NCBI RefSeq assembly: GCF_041296385.1 | Contig: NC_091016.1 | Span: 21,055,497 to 21,119,496 of the forward strand | Reading direction: 5' to 3' | Length of the DNA stretch: 64,000 nt | Source: Aphelocoma coerulescens | Taxonomy: Eukaryota > Chordata > Aves > Passeriformes > Corvidae | In this document: positions 27,387 to 37,468 of the stretch, piece after piece | Numbering within the stretch: position 1 is the first letter of the stretch | Layout of the letters: the number at the start of each line of letters is the position of its first letter | Program-made: the position numbers and the translations under genes | The notes under the pieces: generated by a model | The model's input: the letters and a program-made list of their open reading frames with translations, nothing else | What the model was told of the DNA's origin: nothing | The model's database searches: none

Positions 27387-29394
27387 CTGCTGAATTTGCA
27401 CAACACACGAATTTGTGCTTGAGGACATGGCAGGAGAACAAGACAGGGCACAAGGGAAAGGGAAGAGAAAGAAAGAATCCTTGAAAATATGACTGGATGT
27501 AATCCATAGAGTACTGCAGAGCTTTAAAAGTGACAATGTAAAAAATTAGAGGAGCTTTATGAAGAGGTCATGAGCCTCTTCAAGTTTGTGCTAATTAAAT
27601 ATGCTTGGTCTTGTGCTTGCCTTTCCAAAATGGTCCACTTGAGTTCTCAAAAATGCAGAGTTTTTGTTATTAATATAACATGACCCAGGCCAAACCCTCT
27701 CTATTCCTAATCTTGGCGCTTTTTTTAAGCTCAACAAGAAAATTAAGTTCCATGTTTACTTTCTCTCCTTGTGCCAGATCTAAGGTTCTATTTGTGCACA
27801 GTTTGCAACAGCAAAGTCATAGGAGGACTTGCCATCAAATTCAGTACCAAAGTTTTGGATCTTAAGCACTTCTCACAACAGATGGATTCAATTTGCAGTG
27901 TAATCTTGAGATATGTGGGATCAAAAGGGAATTTAGAATCCATGACCTGGTCTGTACGATAATTTCATAAACGCCACAGCCACATGCAATTCTTTCAATT
28001 GTTTTCAGATGATTCTGATATATGTGGGCCCACCAGAAGTGTTTTAAAGATCTACTCACCCTCAGCCAGGCTTCACACCTTTGCTAGAAGGAAGCACTTG
28101 AGGAGGTTCATCATTGTTGAGGGCTGGAGCACTGTGCCACTGACACGATGTTTTAGCTGGGAGCTTGGGTTCTACTGGCTGTGCAATTTTCTCTGGTCAA
28201 GGGGCTAGCAGGTGGTGACCCCATTACACAGCATGCTTTTTTGGGAAGGAAGCTTGTATTCTCCCAAAAGCACAAAAGGAGCAGGATGCATAAAGGAGTT
28301 ATTTGCTGGATAGAGAGAAGTGAGAATTTCTATTTTATCCCAAGACAGAGGAAGAAAATGAAAGGAGCTGCCTCCCTCAAGCACATTTCTAGGCTGAGGA
28401 ACCAGGCAATCAGCTGGGAGATCAGAGCTACCACACTGGTACACTGGACCCTGCACAAAACATCAGGATTTGTCCTTGCAGTGCTCCATGATGGCAGTCA
28501 CAGTCAAACTGCTCAATTACATAAACTTTACAAATTCCATTCATGTTTTTCATACAGTTAGGTATCAGTCTGTTCTGTGCCAGAATTAGCACATTTCCAT
28601 AACCTTCCCTCAGCAATTTGGCCTGTTTATGGCAAGAACAGACCACTGTTGCTCAATGCATGATAACAGATTGTGCAGAGTATTCAAGATGAGGCATTAA
28701 CAAATAGCTTATATAACAAAAACACTTTTCAGAGATTTTTAAATCTTTGTCTCTACTGATACAAAAGGATAACTTAACTGCATGGTTTCAAGGCATGAGT
28801 TGACCATCTCAGTGATTTATTTTCTTTCTGACAAAGTTAGATCTTTAACCTGATCACTGAGGTAAATGATTGCTGCATTTTGCACAAATTCCCTAGATTA
28901 ATTCATTGCTCCCATTCTAATTAACTTAATGTTTGTGTGCATTGAATTGCATTCTCACCTGCCTGTCTAGTCCCAGAAATGAATCTTTTTTGATTGCACT
29001 GCTTTTTTTTTATTCAAACCCATAAGCAAGTCCGGAAATCCTTCTTCCACAGTAATTTTTTTTCAGTTTAAAGTTTAACATATAGTCTGGTTGCTGAGCT
29101 TTCTGTTCCCCAAAGAAACCAATCACTGTCCATTATAGTTAAACTTCCTATAGCATTTTTCATTCACATATATAAATGAAAAATAAATCACAAATAAATA
29201 TCCCATCTAGAAGCATAATAAGGAAATACCAAATACTAACAGAATTCTGGATTGGATAACATCAGCCTTATGAAATTTTCTTGTGCTTCAAGGTAGCAGA
29301 ATATTAAAAATCACAACTGTGATAAACATAATGGTCCAAAGTCTTTCCAGGGCTCCAGAGTGATCCCTGATGCCCACTTAGCTGATATGATGAT

Positions 29395-29498
29395 GACCTG
29401 GTTTTCAGAGGTGCTGACTATTTTCAGCTTCCATTGACTTTAGCCACTGTTGTGCATGTTCAGCACTTTTAAAATATCAGATTTCTGAAAACTAGGTC
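29395..29498. repeat. ancient foldback (palindromic) element
   Basis: The left end (29395-29417) begins GACCTGGTTTTCAGAG and continues to GTGCTGA. The right end (29460-29498) reads TCAGCAC ... TCTGAAAACTAGGTC, the near-exact complement with about 16 extra bases inside the arm. The centre holds CCATTGACTTTAGCC. This layout, with a TTTTCAGAGGTGCTGA arm and a central CATTGACTT core, is one I recognise as a recurrent palindromic repeat of amniote genomes; I cannot give its library name. It is inactive and diverged. Confidence 0.6.
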
Positions 29499-31161
29499 TG
29501 CCCTTTTTTTCTTAAATCCCTTCCTGGATGTGAATAATTCAATTTTAAATTCATTACTGTTTCATGAATATACAAGCCTTCCCAAATCTTTGCTTTCCAT
29601 GAGTACGTATATAATAATAAGGAATTCCAGATTTGAATGATGATTATTTGAAGAAACAACATTCTAGAAATATTATTTTTAAAATATTATTAAACTCTTC
29701 CTGGGAAAATTAATTAGCTCCAATACAAACCACTAAAATCAAAGGTATTTTTATCATCAATCTCACTGAAAGTACATCCAGCTCTCTAGGAATTGATCCA
29801 AATACAACCAAGTCAATAAAAATCAATTGACTTTCCATTAGACATTAAGCCCAAGAAGTATTCAAAAGAGAATAACAAATGCATTTGTCTTTAGACATTG
29901 CAGTTCTTTCTCTGGTACACTCAAACACAGAACTCTGATCCTCACTTGAGTTTTTCTCCTTCTCTTCACTTGAGGGAAGGTCATTATACTTGCATAAGTT
30001 AAAATTATCCATATTTTATGGATATGTACAATAAAGTCTAACAGAGTCAGCTCTTAAAAGCCTGGCATAGCAGAATACTGCATATGTATAACTAAGAGAC
30101 AGAGGGAGAAGAGTAGGAAAAACTACTCATTTTAAGTTTGCTGAAAGTTAAAAAAAATTCAAATAAAAATTCAAATTAAAAAAAAAGTCATTTCTCCCAT
30201 ATATATTTTAATATATGTAGTATGTAAATATTTGGGACAAAGAGCAAAAACTGAGTTTATTCCTGATCCAAAACTCTATTTTCTGTTTTTTCTGAGACAT
30301 ACAATCTTTCCACTCCCATGGCTGTTCACCTCAGTCATTAATTGTAACTGAAGGCTTCACAAACACATCTTGAAAATCTAAGGATGATATTGATTAATCC
30401 ATCATGCCAGTAATGCTACATCTTCACAGTATTTCAGGTTGTGTTGTGCCTTGCATATATTGATACCATCTGTTATAACCATATCATACTTTTTCAGGTA
30501 ATGTGTCAGCACATCTTTTGAAGCAGTTTTCCATATTTTATCAACACAGTAATAATCTTATTGGTTGACATTTCCCCTAAATTATTATTTCCTAGTGACA
30601 TGAAATAGAATGAAACAAAAAAATATCTACTACAATCTACCCTGAGTTTTATATCTTTTTATTTTGATATGTTTTCTATATCCCAGGTATAGATATACTG
30701 TCACTGTTCTCTCACTGGAATCACAGGGCATTTCCCCCCACTTTCCCCCAGAAGAGGGTTAGGACAACATTCAAAACATTGCCACATCTGCCTTATTCCT
30801 TATTTTAGACCTTTGAATGTTTCCTATTGGAATGATCACCACCACTTCACCTAAACCAGCAGATCCATACCTGTAAATGAGCTTAATTAGTACATCCTCA
30901 CCCTGCTTGAGTTAAGAGATGTGGCCAGTTCAGCTTAAGCAGCTTGTGTGCTGTAGGCTGGGTGTCTTCTCTGGAATGCCAAAGCTCTATACTTTGAAAT
31001 GCTCTGCTGGCCTTATCCTCCACACAAACTTCTTGTTCTCAACTTCAAAATCATCCATCATCATAAAAACAGCTGCTTTGTGCTCTGCAAATACTTTGAT
31101 TTTCAAACAAATGACACAGACAAAGAAGACACAGAAACTGCTGATTCTTTCCATCAGGCAT

Positions 31162-31210
31162 ACAAAATGTCACATTTTGTTATGAAGTCTTTCATTTTAA
31201 CAATGAAAGA
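31162..31210. repeat. two small perfect palindromes side by side
   Basis: ACAAAATGT and ACATTTTGT (31162-31170 and 31172-31180) pair across one base. TCTTTCATT and AATGAAAGA (31188-31196 and 31202-31210) pair across five. Confidence 0.75.
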
Positions 31211-34200
31211 TGAAAACATGGTATAATTTATAAATTTTTTATAATGGCTAAAGTCTGTTGATGGAAATATATCCGTCTTCTCAAGCACAGCAAATACCCC
31301 TGTGCCACATAGGAGAATACCAGTTTCCTATGCTACCAGCATTGCCCAAAAGAGCAATATAACAGGACTTCTTAGCCCTTTGAGGTGGTATCTTTGTCTA
31401 ACTTTGCTTTGTTCCTCACCACAGGAAAGCTAGAAATTCGAGGCAGCCACAGCACAGTGACTGTGGAAGACAATGACATCTGTATATTTGTACACTTCTC
31501 TTTCTAATGACTTGGGATAACAGGGTGGGAAGAGAAGAAGAGTGGAGGCAGGAACATGAATCTCTGACAGAATTACCTAAGGGCACTAGGAGTCAGACAA
31601 AAAGCTAAGTACAGGAGTTTCACAGATGGTGATGTATTGAACATTGCATGAAAAGCTGCTGCCTTTTTCTATGTGACATGGAGATGGATGTGGACCATGT
31701 CATGAGAAGCAGAAAAAAGGGAAGCTTGCCGTAATTATCAGAGCTGCCTGTCCTTCATCTATCCATCAACAGGAGAGGAAGTGGCAGTCGGCTTTTAGAT
31801 ATGATATCTATTTCCTCTTGAACTAGATCGCCCAGCAGAGACAGCACAGGAGACAACTTCCATAAGAGAAGTCAAGTGATTGAAATGAAAGCTAATTACT
31901 GCATCTCTGGATGACTAAAACATTTTAAAATCCCTTTCCTGAAGTACTGTGATGCATATGTATCATACATATAAACAGTCCTTTATATTTGCATTGCTAC
32001 AGTACAGGTGGAGTTTTATAATAATCTGTCTTGGAATTTAAAATATTTGCACTGGAACTGTTAAACATCTGGTAGCAATGCAGACGACACAATTTTAAAA
32101 ATGTTTCTCATAACAATGCTTATTTGGAGAGGTTTAATGATTACTTTAAATAAATATATTCCCAACCTAACACCAAAGCTGTGATTCAGATGATCAAGCA
32201 GCAATTTTTAAAATCAGAATTTGTTATGAGCTTGATTTCATTATTAGGTTTACATTGTCTTTAAGTAAACAGAGTAATAAAGAGGGCAAGCACACACTGA
32301 AGTACCATAATCTAACTTGTAATTTCCTCTTCCATTTCCAGAATGAAGAAGGTTAAGAGCAAGCTACCTCAAAGCTCCCAAGCACCCTCCCCAACACACT
32401 ACTGAGGGCTATAATCTAAGTTTTTTTAAAGCAATAGTTCCAAACTTTTTTTACTACCACACACAGGTGAGTTATCCATGCACAGAGCATCTCAAGGTAC
32501 ACAGGCACTTATTGCTCATGCACATTCATGGCACAAACAGGTGAGTGGGTACATGCAATAAAACATGCAGAATCAGACACTTCTCCTTCTAGTTTTATCT
32601 CCTTCCACTACCCATAACACGTTTGTGGTTGTTTAGTAGATAAGACACTCCTAGTGGCATCTCAATATTGATGAAAGAAGGAAGTTTACAATGACAAACC
32701 CCTCCTACTGTTTTTATTACAGCAGGTTTAACACAGTAGCTGCCAATACGAAAACACTTAGATACAATTAAATATTTTTCAAATATAATGCAGACGAAGA
32801 CCTCCCTGTTTCTATCTTCTCTTCCTTTTTGTAACTGTCATATCTCACAAGATCTTTCTGAGCTAAAATAGATCTCAGGTGAAATTCTCAGAAGGATCTG
32901 CAGTTCAACTGACTTTAATGAGATATATGGTCTTTGGTGTCACAAGTGCTTTTGAAAATACTGCCTTTCAACTTCCCTTTGAATACTATCCTTATTTGAA
33001 TTAGACTCTGGGAAATTATATCCCAGTAGTTTTCCAAGCTTTATCTATCACTGACAACCCTTATAAAAGTCCTTGCCAAATGTCTTAGGATTTCAGGTCA
33101 ATCCCTCAGTGTCTCCACTCTAGAGACAGACAACACTGAAGCTGCTCTCGGAAGGTCAAACCTCATACCAGTGAAATTTCACACAGTTACCATTTTGCTC
33201 TGAAGCAGAGCAGGCTTCAGGGAGGTTCCCAAAGTCTCTTGCAAAGGCATCAGGGGGAGACCAGTATCACCTCACAGAGCAGGATGATAAAGGGCTTTTT
33301 GCTGCTTCACAGAAATTTCAATAGAATCAGCAAGGTATATTTTATCATTTTCCCCATCCCTATTAAGCTGGTAGTGTTTCTGACCATTGAAAACTCTCAA
33401 TTATTCTTTTATTTTACCATCTGTTGCTACAGCATGGGTATAAGAAAGTTATTTGAGAAAAAGTAAAAGATTGAAAACCACACACATTTATGAGCAGGCA
33501 GTAATTTTTTATCTCAAACTCATCATTAATGAGCATAATGTTTGTTTTAAAATAGAAAAATCATGGCTAGATGAAAGAGCAAACAAATATTATAGTTTGG
33601 ATAGACTTCAGGTATAGTAAAATACCAAGGAAAACATTCCTTTGTATGCTAATGAACAAGAAAACACTGTAAGAAGAAAGTAACTCTGTCAACCACGGAG
33701 TGTGCATTTAGTCTGAGATTGCAAATAAAGAGGAAAATGATAACAAGGCACCTGGTGTTTGGAAAGCAAATATTTAAATTCTATCTAGCAACACAATACT
33801 TGCCTTGAAATATGTAGGCTCTCAGTTTTTCTGGCACCTGGGAGAAGTTGCTTTGTTCACATTTTTAAACTAAGATTGCACAATACCAGCCAACTATTTT
33901 GTCTGTGTGATTCAATGTAAGACAAGGATATAGAAAACCTCTGAATCTTATTTAAGGTTTTCTTTCTGTGTTTATTTGCTCAAGCCAGTAAATAAATTTT
34001 TAAAAATCACCTTTGTCCACAATGCAAGAGTGCCTTTGCAGAAAAAAGGAGTCTGGGAAGATTGAATACCATATTTCCCTCTAATTTTGAAAATGATCAC
34101 TGCTGAATGTTTTCTGAGGGTAAAAGTGTAATTGGTTATAGATCAATAAGCAATTTCATTCAAAAGGAACTCAACTCTTCCTGAAAGTAGAGACATTCTG

Positions 34201-34850
34201 AAACAAAAATCAAACTAACGCATTAACAAAGTTCAGACTAATCTAAACAACAAAATTTTATACTGCCCTAGTTATGCTTTTCTCAATTGATCATTTATTT
34301 ATGACGCCATAAAACTCCATATGCTTTCAATTTTGATTGCTAGTTCCTTGCTCTAAGGCAGCCGAAATTACTTTTTTAGACTTCCTAGCCTGACAGTCTT
34401 CCTTTCTGCTTAAGATTTACCATCACAAAAGAGTGGTGAAATCAGAGGACAAGTTCTAATACTAACAATAAGCACAGTCAGCTGTGATACACTGCAATTC
34501 CCCCATCAGATTCCAGATTAAATCCCCCAGGGTAAACATACTTTCCTCTGACACTGCTAAATTCTGTTCCATGTAATTACACTGCAATAAACTGTTCTAT
34601 CTGTACAGGTATCCCACTATGATTTTTAATTGAAAAGCCATGAAAAGTAGCACTGCATCAAATAAAAGGCATTTTGAATATGTCTGAGACCCTGTACAGC
34701 ATCATATGCTATAAACCAGTATCATTTAGTTCACTATTGACCCCAAAAGGTTCATTAACTGCTATAATTACATTCAGACAAAATAAATTTAAACCCCACA
34801 AACGTAAGAACAACCAAGACAAGATGAATTCTCCCGCCTTGGGTGCTGAT

Positions 34851-34856
34851 ACTTAC
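34851..34856 (-). promoter_or_regulatory. NRXN1: 5' splice donor of the NRXN1 LNS6 exon
   Basis: The minus strand reads ATC|GTAAGT, a full match to the +1 to +6 donor consensus, although the last exon base is C rather than the usual G. The donor falls between codons (phase 0). In neurexins the next coding segment carries the rest of this LNS6 half up to alternative splice site 4; I looked for it downstream on the minus strand in this window and did not find it. Confidence 0.88.
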
Positions 34857-35038
34857 GATATGCAGCTCTAAATAATCTCCAAGGCCAGTAGAACTGTCCA
34901 CTCGCACCAGCACAGCCTCTTTTTGCACAGTGCTAAACCCTATTGCCAGTCTGTCGGCTCGAGTGCTCGGCCGGTCGTTAGGAGGCCACGTGTAAGTGAT
35001 TTGTCCACCACCTTTGCTAAAGATATACGTTGTCCCCG
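34857..35038 (-). CDS. NRXN1: NRXN1 internal coding exon: start of the LNS6 (laminin-G) domain of neurexin-1
   Basis: Seen: the minus strand holds a 182-nt open segment between a perfect donor (exon|GTAAGT, GT at 34855-34856) and a CAG acceptor (AG at 35039-35040). It begins with the last two bases of a split codon (CG) and then reads 60 codons, starting [19 protein letters not shown] and ending LGDYLELHI, so the acceptor is phase 1 and the donor phase 0. Known: this matches the start of LNS6, shared by alpha- and beta-neurexin, presynaptic adhesion proteins that bind neuroligins, LRRTMs and cerebellins. The wording [24 protein letters not shown] and GDYLELHI fits neurexin-1 rather than -2 or -3. 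In rat beta-numbering (exon residue plus 83), exon residues Asn20, Ser24 and Leu52 are neuroligin contacts N103, S107 and L135, and Asp54 is the Ca2+ ligand D137; all are intact. The split first codon would complete as Ala or Pro depending on the upstream exon used. No frameshift or stop. It has no Met because it is internal. Orthology is near certain; species is not determined. Confidence 0.95.
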
Positions 35039-35042
35039 CTGG

Positions 35043-35076
<34 letters not shown>

Positions 35077-35100
35077 AAAGAAAGAAAGAAATATCATCAG
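35039..35100 (-). promoter_or_regulatory. NRXN1: 3' splice site with T32 polypyrimidine tract and candidate branch point
   Basis: Read on the minus strand, the acceptor is CCAG directly preceded by 32 consecutive T (A run at 35043-35074 on the plus strand). Upstream of that is a CTTT-repeat stretch (about 35075-35090), and then CTGAT at 35096-35100, which fits the yUnAy branch-point consensus with its A opposite 35097, about 59 nt from the exon. The tract is therefore about 48 nt of almost pure pyrimidine. A homopolymer this long is expected to vary in length between individuals and to be miscounted by sequencers, so the exact 32 should be treated as approximate. The branch-point assignment is an inference from consensus and distance. 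Confidence 0.8.
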
Positions 35101-36090
35101 CCCACTTGCACCGGTGCCAACCCACGTGGAAATCACATGCCCTACAAAAAATCAGGTTCTCACATAGTAAATGGATTCATAATCTGTATTTCAACGTGAA
35201 GAGGTCTTTATCTCTAAAAATTATGCAGCAAGTGAAATATTAGTGGGTTTTATATTGTGCAATCAGCACAGAATATAACTTAATTGCAAATGAAACGACT
35301 TGAAATACCATAGCTCTGATTCAGAAATGCACATCTATTTGGAAGAGTTCTTAAGCTTATGCTCGATGAACATATTTCTGTGATGTGTAGAACAGGGATG
35401 AGTTAAACCAAATGCCTTCCTCAACTGGGCCTATGTGGAGAAATCAAGTAATCCCCGATGCCTCATGGCTGACAAAAAAAATGCAGCAACTTATTTACAC
35501 AATGAAAATGATACATGATGGTGGCCAGCAGAGCAAGATGTTAACAAATACATACAGATAAGACTTTTACAGATCTGAGGTTTATCATCCTGTGACAGAT
35601 GGGGATAACAAATGAAAACATACTTTACTTGTCATGTCAGGACAAAGAGATTAGTCTACCATCTGAGTAAGCAATGGCTTATTTGCATAATGCTCGATGT
35701 ATATCTTTTAAAAGTGGAAATCTTTAGACATTATATCTAGGGTGCACTTACAAAATCTATAATCTGTTTGAAACAAATGTTGTAATCCAAAACCACTTAG
35801 CACTCAGGTGCTTAACTTCATCACCAGCATATTTCCTCAGAACTAAAATAGCAGCATATCTGGACATTTTCCATTTAAAACTTGTATCTTAACAACAGCA
35901 ACAGCACAGAGCAGGCAAATTGTGCATGCACTTGATCTTTCATTGGAAAAGTCACTACAAGCTGTCCACTCCTTTCCCATGAGGATAGGTCAAAGCTTAG
36001 GGAGATAGGTTAATGCATTGTAAACACAGATGTCTAGTTTTATTATCTGTCCTAAGCTGTCTCAAAGTGTGGCTACTCTCAATTTTACTG

Positions 36091-36129
36091 CATTTCATCT
36101 ATTTTTATTACATTTTATCTATTTTATTA
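36091..36129. repeat. 20-bp tandem duplication abutting a CR1
   Basis: CATTTCATCTATTTTTATTA is followed by CATTTTATCTATTTTATTA. The second unit ends 3 bp before the first recognisable CR1 base. Confidence 0.8.
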
Positions 36130-36132
36130 AAT

Positions 36133-36391
36133 AGGACAAGTGGGAATATTTTTAAACTAAAGGAGAAAAGATTTAGCTTCTATACCAGGAAGAAATTCTT
36201 TACTCAGAGGGTAGTGAGGCACTGGAACAGGTTGTCAAGAGAAGTTGTGGAGACCCCATCCCTGGAAAGCCAGGTTGGACGGGGCTTTGAGCAACCTGAT
36301 CTAGTGGGTGACATCCCTGCCCATAGCAAGGGGGTGGAACTAGCTAACCTTTAATGTCCCTTCCAACCCAAACCATCCTGTGATTCTATGA
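36133..36391 (+). mobile_element. CR1 LINE 3' end (5'-truncated)
   Basis: About 259 bp matching the 3' part of CR1 non-LTR retrotransposons. It runs from the AGGACAAG...TTTAAACTA segment through AAGAAATTCTTTACT, GTGAGGCACTGGAACAGG and TGTCCCTTCCAACCCA to the typical GTGATTCTATGA end. It is a dead 5'-truncated copy, antisense to NRXN1, inserted about 1.1 kb upstream of the LNS6 exon. A 113-codon ORF overlapping it (36013-36354) is not a CR1 protein. A 20-bp tandem duplication lies immediately 5' of it. Confidence 0.93.
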
Positions 36392-37397
36392 AAAGTAATT
36401 CAGTTTATTTCACCCAATGTTCTCACTCCCTGCTTCACGTGTCCACCTAAGGAGAGAGTGCATAACAACGTAATTATAATTTTCTTATTTTTTTCAAGGT
36501 TGACAAAAAATGCTGTGAGCATATAAAGGGATCTAAAATCCCTTGAATCCGCAGACTTTTAAAGCCAAATCCAAAAAGGACTGTACAGTTACACAACTTT
36601 TTCAACTCCCAGGTGTCTCAAAATCTTACTGTACTACTGAGCAAGACTGCTTTGTGTCAGTTGTAAAGCAAAAAGGACACCCAGTCTTTCTGAAAAGCTC
36701 CCCTATATTTATTTCTAGCATCACTTTTCCTTTACAAAATCACATGCCTATTAATTAGGGTTTTTTCCAGTGCCATCAATCTGTACTAATTTATGCACTG
36801 TGCATAGCACTAAAACCACTGTAAATCTCATTTTATATTAATACACTTGTGGGATAGTTTCACTGTGCTTCAAATAGATTTGCTGGCTTTTCTCTTGATG
36901 CCAAAATACCAACCTGCATGTGTTTCAGGAAAGTTTGTCAACTTCTTCAGCAAAGACAAACACAATAGCAGGGCTGTTATCTAAGGTTTCATTTGCATTC
37001 TAAGTAAAACCAGGTTTTATCTTTATTATAAAGCGTTTTGCAAGAGTAGTGAAGATTGGGGCTGTGCCAGGACTGGTAATGGACATGGGCAAAGGTGTCT
37101 GGTTCAGGAATGTGTGAGACAAACCCCTCCTCTCCTGCTCTCCCACCCTGGCTTTCCTCCTGTGCAGTGATCTAAAATGCATGATAATGTGCTGTGTGTC
37201 ATTAATCTTCAGTTGCAATACATCCCAAAACAGAGATACATTAGACAGGTAATATCACTGCTGATGGCCCCCAAGTTCTCCTCTTTGCTGCTACTGTTGG
37301 CTTCAAACCTTCAACTGATGAGTTGGGACCTTCATGGAGTTTATGTCACTGTGGTGTCTGGAGTGAAAGGATTTGGTCTGTGTTGATGAAAAACTGA

Positions 37398-37468
37398 GGG
37401 CTTGATCCAAAGCTCATTAAAAACAGTGACAGCCTTTCTGTTGACTTCATAAAACATTGTGTCAGGTC
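37398..37468. repeat. ancient foldback element (GGGCTTGATCCAAAGC type), right arm decayed
   Basis: Starts GGGCTTGATCCAAAGCTCATT, has CTGTTGACTTCAT in the centre and ends GTGTCAGGTC. It matches in order the widespread amniote palindrome in which GATCCAAAGCCCATTGA-type and TTGGATCAGGCCC-type arms flank a TTGACTTCAATGG core. Here the left arm is well kept and the right arm is badly eroded. The match is from memory of the motif; the name in repeat libraries is not known to me. Confidence 0.55.

Larger units (their letters stand above)
1..34856 (-). other. NRXN1: NRXN1 intron downstream of the LNS6 exon (partial, at least 34.8 kb)
   Basis: No exon, RNA gene or promoter is recognisable. By block: 1-11393 is unique AT-rich sequence with a small triplicated motif at 7043. 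11394-14534 carries four simple A/C- or T/G-rich tracts and a (TTG)7. 14535-22287 shows nothing but a short G-rich spot at 16121. 22288-27390 has three short tandem duplications, a G9 (23606-23614), an A17 (24981-24997) and a 12-bp inverted repeat at 26520. 27391-34856 has an old foldback element at 29395 and two small palindromes near 31.2 kb. ORFs here are short, unrelated to any family I know and consistent with chance. The next neurexin exon (reverse-complement codons for GKIGVKFNVGTDD) was searched for by eye and not found. Confidence 0.85.

Noticed and set aside
31465..31500. GACAATGACATCTGTATATT, considered as a trace of the neurexin exon encoding GTDDIAIEE
   Set aside because: Wrong strand and no flanking codons match; chance similarity of a few bases.
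32880..32975. Possible further ancient palindrome around GTGCTTTTGAAAATAC
   Set aside because: Only one arm resembles the common amniote motif and the other could not be aligned by eye.
34940..35125. Minus-strand 61-codon ORF with a poly-Phe stretch overlapping the neurexin exon
   Set aside because: It reads through the T32 intron tract and covers the exon in the wrong frame. The neurexin frame is defined by protein similarity and both splice sites.
36013..36354. 113-codon ORF ending in what looks like a repeat-derived peptide
   Set aside because: The second half is the CR1 3' region and the first half is unique intron; not part of the CR1 ORFs.
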